A program made the position numbers and the translations under genes. DNA of 11,404 bases, from the NCBI GenBank assembly GCA_964469765.1, contig CAYYAU010000019.1:1-11404 (forward strand), given 5' to 3'. This DNA comes from CAYYAU01 sp964469765 [NCBI: uncultured Clostridia bacterium]. Its GTDB lineage: Bacteria > UBA6262 > WVXT01 > CAYYAU01. Shown piece by piece: positions 1 to 5,561 of this stretch (the first letter of the stretch is position 1; the number at the start of each line of letters is the position of its first letter). The notes under the pieces are model-generated. The model did not search any database and was not told the DNA's origin. It saw nothing but the letters and a program-made list of their open reading frames with translations.

Positions 1-1
1 T

Positions 2-226
2 AAAGGTGATTTAACTACCCAGATTTCTTTTAGGACAGGTGATGAGCTTGGGTCTCTTGGAGAGTTATATAATACCACGATAAACAATTTTAAACAAAAA
101 CTTAAAACATTTTTAGACGAATTAGAAATAATAAAACAAAAAGCTCAAGATGAGCAAACAAAGTCAAGTATAGAAAAACTTATCTCACAGTTTAAAAATA
201 GTGAAACAGGATTTAAACTTTCCTAA
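2..226 (+). CDS. HAMP-domain membrane protein, C-terminal end (partial, starts before the window)
   Basis: The open frame enters from the left edge and stops with TAA at 224-226, leaving 74 residues. The first part reads like the second helix of a HAMP linker: KGDLTTQISFRTGDELGSLG, followed by a helix with regularly spaced hydrophobic positions (LYNTTINNFKQKL). The acidic DELGSLG block is the characteristic HAMP DExG signature. After it come about 40 residues of charged, helical, probably coiled-coil sequence, and then the stop. No histidine kinase, GGDEF or chemoreceptor signalling domain follows the HAMP. The protein is therefore a HAMP-terminated membrane protein whose membrane and sensor part lies outside the window. 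HAMP domains normally relay signals from a periplasmic sensor to a cytoplasmic output, and here that output domain is absent. The HAMP call is fairly sure; the function is unknown. Confidence 0.7.
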   Translation, partial: KGDLTTQISFRTGDELGSLGELYNTTINNFKQKLKTFLDELEIIKQKAQDEQTKSSIEKLISQFKNSETGFKLS

Positions 227-326
227 AAGCAGATTTACGAAAAAAGAGAAACTGTTGATTTTTCTGGTTTTTAATTTTCTATTAGGATTGTCTCTTTTTC
301 TTCTACATAGATTCTTTCCATTTTAA
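201..326 (+). CDS. Possible small single-helix membrane protein, 41 aa
   Basis: A GTG-initiated frame overlaps the end of the HAMP gene by 26 nt and stops at TAA 324-326, shortly before the comEC-like start. The peptide has a basic N-terminal stretch (KSRFTKKEK) followed by a single hydrophobic helix (LLIFLVFNFLLGLSLFLLH) and a short RFFPF end, which would give an inside-positive one-pass protein. It fills an otherwise empty gap between two genes. There is no convincing Shine-Dalgarno before the GTG, and AT-rich DNA readily makes hydrophobic frames, so this may be chance. I do not recognise a family. Confidence 0.35.
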   Translation: MKQDLNFPKSRFTKKEKLLIFLVFNFLLGLSLFLLHRFFPF

Positions 327-349
327 TCACTACACAATAACAAAATAAA

Positions 350-1810
350 ATGAGTCTCACTCCTTTAATACTTGCCACTTTAAGCTTTGTTGTAGGAATA
401 ATAATCTCTAATTTTCTCAATGAGAAGTTTTATCAATTCTTTTTAATTTTGGTGTATATAACCTTTATACTAACTGTAGTATTTGCAGTAAGAAAAAATA
501 GAATTTATAAGATTTTGCTTCTTCTTTTATTTTTATTTTTTTCTTCTGCTTTTACTCTTAAGAAAAAACAGACATTTTCCAAAAATTTAAACATATTAAG
601 AAAATTTGAGAAAAAAGAGGTAGCAATAAAAGGAAAGATATTATCACATCCATATGTGAAATATGGTAATGAGGTTTTTATTCTTAAGATTAACAGCATT
701 AATAAAAATAAGATAAATGGAAGAATACTTGTATACCTTCGGCAGAGAAACAATAAGAAAATTTATAGAGGCCAGATATTATTTATTAAAGGAAAACTTG
801 CTTTTCCAAAATCAAGATACTATTTTAATTGGAAGAGGCATTTTTATTATAGAGAGATTCTGGCAGTTTTGTTTGGAAGGGACATAACAGTTATAGAAGA
901 AAAAAACATATTGGTTTTCTTTTCAAAACTTAGAACTAAAATTGAAGAAATAATTGATACAATTCTCCCATTAGAATATTCCTCTACACTTAAAGCAATA
1001 CTGTTAGGAAGGAAAAGAGAGCTTTCTAAATTTAGACTTTCCACCTTTAGGAAAACAGGTATTATCCATATTTTAACAGTCAGCGGGCTTCATGTTGGTT
1101 TAATTCTTCTTTCAGGGTATTTATTCTTTAGTTCTTTGGGAATTTCTATAAGATTAACTATCCTATTGATAACAGTCCTTATTGTTTTTTATACATTTAT
1201 TATAGGAGATTCACTTCCTGTATACAGAGCCAGTATTATGAGCATATGTGGTCTTTTGGCTTATTTTTTAGGGCGGGATAAACATTTGTATAACAGCTTA
1301 TTTTTAGCAGCGTTAATACTTCTTTTCATAAATCCATTTTCACTTTTTTATTTAAGTTTTCAGCTTTCATTTCTTTCTGTTTTCGGGATTCTATACCTTT
1401 TTGGTTTTTTTGAAAATTTGTTTAGTTTTTTACCAGGAGTAATAGCAAAATCTTTTGCCATTTCATGTTCGGCTCAACTTTTTATTTATCCATTACTTGC
1501 TTATAATTTTGGTGAGATTTCTTTAATTTCTCCTTTGACTAACATAGTGGTGATTCCAATTGTATGGATTATTGTAAGTAATGGGCTTGTTGGGATTATT
1601 GTGTATATATTTGTTCCAATTTTAGGAGTTATATATGGTTATGCTAACCAATTTTTTATTTTAGCATTAACCAAAACAGTGGAGTTTTTAGGCAGTTTCT
1701 CTTTTGCTTCAGTTGAACTAAAAAAGCCCTCTCTGTTATTTTTTGTTATTTATTACCTAATATTGTTATCTTTTCCTATGTTTTATAGAAAATTACAATC
1801 TAAGAAGTAA
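350..1810 (+). CDS. comEC: ComEC/Rec2-family membrane channel protein lacking the metallo-beta-lactamase domain
   Basis: ComEC forms the inner-membrane channel that imports single-stranded DNA during natural transformation. The 486-residue product has N-terminal membrane helices (about 5-70), a soluble beta-rich OB-like segment of the DUF4131 type (about 88-182), and a multi-helix competence domain (about 205-475). Two family signatures are clear: HILTVSGLHVGLI at 240-252, and NPFSLFYLSFQLSFLSVFGI at 328-347. Typical full-length ComEC is about 700-800 residues, with a C-terminal metallo-beta-lactamase-like nuclease domain. That domain is absent here. The stop at 1808-1810 is followed within 25 nt by a promoter and a structured leader, so a simple frameshift hiding the domain is unlikely. 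ATG 350 is the first in-frame start that keeps the N-terminal helix; there is no strong Shine-Dalgarno. Such short forms occur in the family, so a role in DNA uptake is probable but not shown. Confidence 0.85.
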   Translation: MSLTPLILATLSFVVGIIISNFLNEKFYQFFLILVYITFILTVVFAVRKNRIYKILLLLLFLFFSSAFTLKKKQTFSKNLNILRKFEKKEVAIKGKILSHPYVKYGNEVFILKINSINKNKINGRILVYLRQRNNKKIYRGQILFIKGKLAFPKSRYYFNWKRHFYYREILAVLFGRDITVIEEKNILVFFSKLRTKIEEIIDTILPLEYSSTLKAILLGRKRELSKFRLSTFRKTGIIHILTVSGLHVGLILLSGYLFFSSLGISIRLTILLITVLIVFYTFIIGDSLPVYRASIMSICGLLAYFLGRDKHLYNSLFLAALILLFINPFSLFYLSFQLSFLSVFGILYLFGFFENLFSFLPGVIAKSFAISCSAQLFIYPLLAYNFGEISLISPLTNIVVIPIVWIIVSNGLVGIIVYIFVPILGVIYGYANQFFILALTKTVEFLGSFSFASVELKKPSLLFFVIYYLILLSFPMFYRKLQSKK

Positions 1811-1832
1811 ACAGTTTAGTTTAGAAAAAAGC

Positions 1833-1861
1833 TTGACATAAGAGTAATTTTGTGGTATAAA
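1833..1861 (+). promoter_or_regulatory. Sigma70-type promoter of the motility/envelope operon
   Basis: A perfect -35 box TTGACA (1833-1838) and a -10 box TATAAA (1856-1861) are separated by the optimal 17 nt. Transcription would start near 1868, giving a 5' leader of about 178 nt before the ATG at 2046. It is the only strong promoter seen ahead of the seven-gene run to 11048. Confidence 0.8.
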
Positions 1862-1912
1862 TATATTAGGAAAAAGTATATTGGGTAATCCGGAAGGAAA
1901 TACACTTGCCCG

Positions 1913-2034
1913 ATAAAGGCAAACCCATTGTAAAATGGGGGCTTCGCCGTGGACTGGCGAATCCTCCGAGTTAAATCGGGGGAGCAAAGCCAACAGCCCT
2001 GAACCACAGGGGTTCAGGGGGCTGGGTTACCGAA
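1913..2034 (+). promoter_or_regulatory. Cyclic-di-GMP-I (GEMM-I) riboswitch aptamer, variant with an extra two-hairpin insert
   Basis: The leader is much richer in G and C than its surroundings and carries the GEMM-I landmark blocks in order. These are GGCAAACC (1918-1925), a hairpin closed by a GNRA tetraloop (CCCATT-GTAA-AATGGG, 1924-1939), GCAAAGCC (1984-1991), a second hairpin (1995-2023; AGCC/GGCT plus CTGAACC/GGTTCAG with a two-G bulge), and GGGTTACCGA (2024-2033). The GGCAAACC and GGGTTACC strands face each other as the basal helix, as in known class I aptamers. Between the tetraloop hairpin and GCAAAGCC there are 44 extra nt that the usual fold lacks. Class I RNAs sense cyclic di-GMP, or cGAMP in a variant subclass, and often control motility and envelope genes, which is what lies downstream. 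The identification comes from remembered motifs; a covariance search was not possible here. Confidence 0.72.
1940..1983 (+). other. Two-hairpin insert within the riboswitch aptamer
   Basis: This 44-nt stretch sits between the tetraloop hairpin and the conserved GCAAAGCC block. It folds as two perfect adjacent hairpins. One is TTCGCC (1943-1948) with GGCGAA (1956-1961) around a 7-nt loop. The other is TCCTCCGA (1962-1969) with TCGGGGGA (1976-1983) around a 6-nt loop, including one G-U pair. They stack directly against each other and against GCAAAGCC. Confidence 0.6.
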
Positions 2035-2038
2035 GGAG
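2033..2038 (+). promoter_or_regulatory. Ribosome binding site abutting the aptamer
   Basis: AAGGAG lies 7 nt before the ATG at 2046 and overlaps the last base of the aptamer's 3' conserved strand. It fixes 2046 as the start of the PorV-like gene. Its position would let aptamer folding affect ribosome access directly. Confidence 0.8.
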
Positions 2039-2045
2039 AGTGTAG

Positions 2046-3614
2046 ATGCTACTTTATAAAGCCAATTTGTGTCTTTTAAGCAGAGGTGCAAATTGGCTTT
2101 TTATTTTAATAATCCTTTTTCTTTTTTCCTTCCCTGTATATGGCATTAAAGGAACAGGTGGTCAACCGGGTGCTTTCCTCTCGTGGGGTGCAGGTGCAAG
2201 GTCTTTAGGAATGGGGAAAGCTTTTGTGGGATTGGCAGATGATGCTTCAGCAAGTTATTGGAATCCAGCAGGCCTTGCCCAGATGGATAGAAGAGAAATT
2301 ACAGCTTTGCATGCATTATTATGGGCAGGAACAATTTATGATTTTATAAGCTATGTCCACCCCGTAGCTGGAGTTGGAACAGTTGGAATAAGTGGAACGA
2401 GACTTTATCTTGGTGGATTTGAAGGAAGGGATAAGGATAATTTTTTTACCCATAGATTTGAGGATATACAGAGTGCATATGGAATAAGTTATGGTAAACA
2501 GATAATAGACACATTAGCATTGGGATTAAATTTAAAGTATATGAGCCATAGTTTAGACAACCATATAAATGGAAACTATATTTTGGATGCAGGGATGATA
2601 TTTAAACCACCTCTTAGAAATCTCCAGTTTGGTCTTAATCTGCAGAATATCTTAGCTATAAAAACAGGTGAGGACACTCTTGATGAACTTCCAATAAATA
2701 TTAGAATTGGATTAAATTTTAAGGCAATTAGAAATAGGTTGAACTTAAATGCGGATTTAGAGACCACAAAAGGTGTAAACAGATTTCATTTCGGAACAGA
2801 ATACTGGGCATTAAGTACAGTTGCTTTAAGAATGGGAATGGACAGTGAGGAGTTTACATTAGGATTTGGGGTTAGGTATAGAGATTATTCTGTTGATTAT
2901 GCTTTTGCAACTCATCCACTTGGTGGTTCACATAGATTTTCCGCAACTCTTAGATTTGGTCCTTCCATTACCATAGCAAGTGAGATAAAAGCAAGACAAT
3001 ACTTTGATGAATCTATTATTGCAAGTGAACATGGACTTTATCTAAAGGCTGTTGAAAAGTTAAACCTTGCATTGAGACTTGAGCCAAAGAATGAAGAGAT
3101 AATAAGAAAACTTGAGCGTCTTGAGAAGATTGCCAAAATTATTCCATATTCAACGGGTGAAGAAAAAGAGGCACAGCTTATAAGAAAAGGAATTACTGCA
3201 TATTTACAAGGGGATACTCAAACCCTTGTAAATGTTCTTCTCTATTTAAGGAGTATAAATCCAGAGAACCGGCAGGTATTGAATTTAATTAATGTGATGA
3301 AAAGTGAAAAAGGGGTTGTAATTCCTGAAGTGCCAACTACTAAAGGAATGAATCTCATAGATGAAAAACTGTACAAAGCACTTGATTATTTTTACGAAGG
3401 TAAGTATAATCTAGTTGTAAAGGAATGTCAGGATGTAATCACTTTAGATCCCAATAATGCATTGGCGTATAAAAGAATAGGGTCTGCATATTTTGCTATG
3501 GGTGATAAAATAAAAGCAAAACAGGCTTGGGAGAAATCTCTTCAGTTAAATCCAAAGGATGAAACACTTATTAGATATCTAAATGAGCTGAAGAAAGAAT
3601 TAGGAGAAGAGTAA
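2046..3614 (+). CDS. PorV/UPF0164-like outer-membrane beta-barrel protein with C-terminal TPR domain
   Basis: The 522-residue product starts with a signal peptide (hydrophobic core about 17-30, likely cleavage after VYG at 33). A PorV/PorQ (UPF0164)-like barrel follows at about 40-310. Its family signature is the N-terminal block GAGARSLGMGKAFVGLADDA (49-68) followed by YWNPAGLA (71-78). Alternating beta-strand sequence continues to about 310. The remainder is helical TPR-type sequence: units near 320-360 and 375-415, and a well-formed pair at 440-515 (EGKYNLVVKECQ; AYFAMGDKIKAKQAW). Known PorV proteins act in the outer membrane as shuttle or attachment factors for secreted proteins, but distant relatives are uncharacterised. 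The ATG at 2046 has an ideal AAGGAG, and no other in-frame start suits the signal peptide. It is the first gene after the riboswitch and ends 3 nt before the FliF-FliG fusion. The barrel class is likely; the role here is unknown. Confidence 0.78.
   Translation: MLLYKANLCLLSRGANWLFILIILFLFSFPVYGIKGTGGQPGAFLSWGAGARSLGMGKAFVGLADDASASYWNPAGLAQMDRREITALHALLWAGTIYDFISYVHPVAGVGTVGISGTRLYLGGFEGRDKDNFFTHRFEDIQSAYGISYGKQIIDTLALGLNLKYMSHSLDNHINGNYILDAGMIFKPPLRNLQFGLNLQNILAIKTGEDTLDELPINIRIGLNFKAIRNRLNLNADLETTKGVNRFHFGTEYWALSTVALRMGMDSEEFTLGFGVRYRDYSVDYAFATHPLGGSHRFSATLRFGPSITIASEIKARQYFDESIIASEHGLYLKAVEKLNLALRLEPKNEEIIRKLERLEKIAKIIPYSTGEEKEAQLIRKGITAYLQGDTQTLVNVLLYLRSINPENRQVLNLINVMKSEKGVVIPEVPTTKGMNLIDEKLYKALDYFYEGKYNLVVKECQDVITLDPNNALAYKRIGSAYFAMGDKIKAKQAWEKSLQLNPKDETLIRYLNELKKELGEE
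2058..2107 (+). terminator. Intrinsic-terminator-like hairpin inside the start of the PorV-like gene
   Basis: A perfect 12-bp inverted repeat, AAAGCCAATTTG (2058-2069) and CAAATTGGCTTT (2089-2100), encloses a 19-nt loop. It is followed at once by TTATTTT (2101-2107), so the RNA would read stem then a U-rich tail broken by a single A. It covers codons 5-19 of the downstream gene. It lies 24 nt after the aptamer's last conserved base, where the expression platform of a transcriptional riboswitch would be expected. The stem is AT-rich and the loop large, so terminator strength is uncertain, but a 12-bp perfect repeat plus T-run is unlikely by chance. Confidence 0.6.
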
Positions 3615-3617
3615 ACA

Positions 3618-5540
3618 ATGAAAAGGTATTTTCTTTTAACTCTAATAGTAATGAGTGTTTTATTATGTAGGTTGTTACTTTTTTCTGTTGATATCCCAGA
3701 GTATACTCAAATTATTGCCCAAAAGATGCAATTAGAAGAGAAAATGGAACAGCAGGTAAATGAGATATTGGTTCGCTTACTTGGTCCTAATAAAGCAAAG
3801 GTTATCATAACAATTACTCCAAATGTTGAAAGGTCAAAAACTGAAATTGAGATGTGGGCGCAAAAAGGAACAAAAGGAAAACCAGGACGTAAAGGTGTTA
3901 CTGGTATTGGTGTTACTGGTGGTGCTGGAAAGACTACCCCTTCAACTACTAAAATAAAGGAGGTTCTTCCAGGAATTCCATTGAAAAAGGATTTGATTGA
4001 AAGAGCCTCTATTACAACAGCAACTGAAGAAAAAACACCTCAACAAGAAAGTCAAGGTCTAAGAAAAAGTGTAGAAAGTATTATTAAACTTCCACCAACA
4101 TTCATAAAAAAGATTACAGCCATTATTGTGATTGACAGGAAGGTAAATGATGCTGTGGTTGCTACAATAGAATCTCTTGTAACAGATGTGTTAGGTATTA
4201 AAAAGAAAAGAGGAGATAATCTTATAATTAAAAAGGTAAGATTTGTTTCTGGTAAGTCTTTCTGGAGAATATTTGGTACTTGGCAGTTCTTCATTATATT
4301 TTTAATTCTTTTTGCATTAGGGATTTTAGCATTATTTCTGTTTGGACCTTTTAAGGGCTTTATGAAGAATCTGTTAGATGTGATAAGGGGCTTTTTACCT
4401 GGTGCAGCGTCAGTGTCAAATGTTTCAAGTATGGAAGAAAATGAAGAAGAAACAGAAGAGGAAAAGCAAATCCCAGAGATTCCTAAAGAGGTTTCTTTAG
4501 AAGAAGAGCCTTCCCAAGGAGGTGAGGAAGAGATGCCTTTTGAACCATTTAAATTTGTACAAAAAGCTAATTTGAAGAAGTTGCTTTATTTAATAAAAGA
4601 TGAAAAACCACAAACAATTGCCACTATTATAGATTTTTTATCTCCACCACAAGCTGCTAAGGTTGTTGCAGCATTACCTCCGGAAATAAGAGCAGAGGTT
4701 GCTTTAGAGGTAATTAAAATGAGGACGGTTTCTAAAGATAGAATTGCTCAAATTGCCGAACTTATCAAGCAGAAGATAGACTATGTAGGTGGTGGAATAG
4801 ATAAGTTTACAGAGCTTTTAGATTTAATGGATGATGAGAGTAGAGAAATAGTATTAAAATCTATTGAAGAGAAATATCCAAATGTTGTAGATAAATTAAA
4901 AGAACGGGTGTTTACCTTTGAGCAAATTGTGGATTTAGACGATGCTGTAGTAAGGATAATAGTGGAGAATATAGAGACATCAACATTGGCTATTGCGTTA
5001 CGGAAGGCTAATGAGAAAGTAAAGGATAAGATTATACATAATATGCCTGAAGAGGCTATTGCGGTTTTAAAGGAAGAGATGGAGTTTGGTAAACCAGCAA
5101 CTGACCAGAATATCTTTGATGCTCAATTAAAGATTGTTGAGACAATAAAGAGGTTAGAATCCGAAGGAAGAATTGCTATAAGGAAAGGATTAGAAGTGTC
5201 TGGTTTAGATGAAGATGAGATTAATAGAGAAGAAAGAATTAACCTTTTGAAAGAGTTAGAACAGATGTCCAGCTCTAAAGTGACAGATAATGAGAAAGCT
5301 TTTCAGTTTTACAATGCTGGGATTGATTATTACAAAGCAGGAAAGTATGAAGAGGCAATTTCAGAATTTAAGAAGAGTTTGGAATACAATGATTCGATTT
5401 GGCAGACCTATCAATATATAGGAAGTTGTTATTATACTTTGGGTAATGAAAAGGATGCTTTTGATTTCTATAAAAAGGCATTAGAAATAAATCCTGATAA
5501 TAAAGAGTTAAGTAATTGGTTGAAAACCCATACGAAGTAA
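3618..5540 (+). CDS. fliG: FliF C-terminal region / FliG middle and C-terminal domains / TPR fusion (rotor-like protein)
   Basis: FliF forms the flagellar MS ring; FliG is the rotor protein that stators push. This 640-residue protein joins parts of both. Residues 1-25 are a signal or anchor helix. Residues 35-210 resemble the FliF periplasmic C-terminal region: an amphipathic helix, LLGPNKAKVIITITPNVERS at 54-73, VLPGIPL at 116-122, then IIVIDRKVND at 169-178 and DVLGIKKKRGDNL at 190-202. A membrane helix follows (222-244) and an acidic linker (about 268-310). Residues 317-390 match the FliG middle domain, with DEKPQTIATIIDFLSPPQAA in place of the usual EHPQ motif. Residues 393-525 match FliG-C, with FTFEQIVDLDD (432-442) and LAIALRKANEKVKDKIIHNM (457-476). 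A TPR pair fills 557-635. The FliF ring-building N-terminal domains and FliG-N are missing. Predicted topology puts FliG and the TPRs in the cytoplasm. The FliG match is strong; the FliF match is weaker. Confidence 0.82.
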   Translation: MKRYFLLTLIVMSVLLCRLLLFSVDIPEYTQIIAQKMQLEEKMEQQVNEILVRLLGPNKAKVIITITPNVERSKTEIEMWAQKGTKGKPGRKGVTGIGVTGGAGKTTPSTTKIKEVLPGIPLKKDLIERASITTATEEKTPQQESQGLRKSVESIIKLPPTFIKKITAIIVIDRKVNDAVVATIESLVTDVLGIKKKRGDNLIIKKVRFVSGKSFWRIFGTWQFFIIFLILFALGILALFLFGPFKGFMKNLLDVIRGFLPGAASVSNVSSMEENEEETEEEKQIPEIPKEVSLEEEPSQGGEEEMPFEPFKFVQKANLKKLLYLIKDEKPQTIATIIDFLSPPQAAKVVAALPPEIRAEVALEVIKMRTVSKDRIAQIAELIKQKIDYVGGGIDKFTELLDLMDDESREIVLKSIEEKYPNVVDKLKERVFTFEQIVDLDDAVVRIIVENIETSTLAIALRKANEKVKDKIIHNMPEEAIAVLKEEMEFGKPATDQNIFDAQLKIVETIKRLESEGRIAIRKGLEVSGLDEDEINREERINLLKELEQMSSSKVTDNEKAFQFYNAGIDYYKAGKYEEAISEFKKSLEYNDSIWQTYQYIGSCYYTLGNEKDAFDFYKKALEINPDNKELSNWLKTHTK

Positions 5541-5561
5541 AAATATAAAAAGGTCACAATT

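Noticed and set aside
505-1044. Minus-strand open frames inside comEC
   Set aside because: They overlap a well-supported gene with conserved motifs and show no domain of their own. The same applies to the minus-strand frames inside the later genes.
1811-1832. Frameshifted continuation of comEC encoding the missing nuclease domain
   Set aside because: Only about 20 nt separate the stop from the promoter, and the leader beyond it is structured non-coding sequence in all frames.
1793-2007. Two minus-strand open frames of 66 and 63 codons across the riboswitch leader
   Set aside because: They lie antisense to a structured, GC-rich RNA leader, where stop codons are rare by composition. They have no recognisable domain or ribosome binding site.
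1881-2045. Glycine, cobalamin or T-box riboswitch as alternative identity of the leader
   Set aside because: A CCGAAGG string recalls the glycine aptamer, and the multi-hairpin layout recalls larger aptamers. Their other obligatory conserved boxes are missing, whereas all main GEMM-I blocks are present in order.
3867-3914. Collagen-like Gly-X-Y repeat (GTKGKPGRKGVTGIG) in the FliF-like region
   Set aside because: Only about five triplets, too short for a triple helix. It is better explained as a flexible glycine-rich loop in the FliF-like domain.
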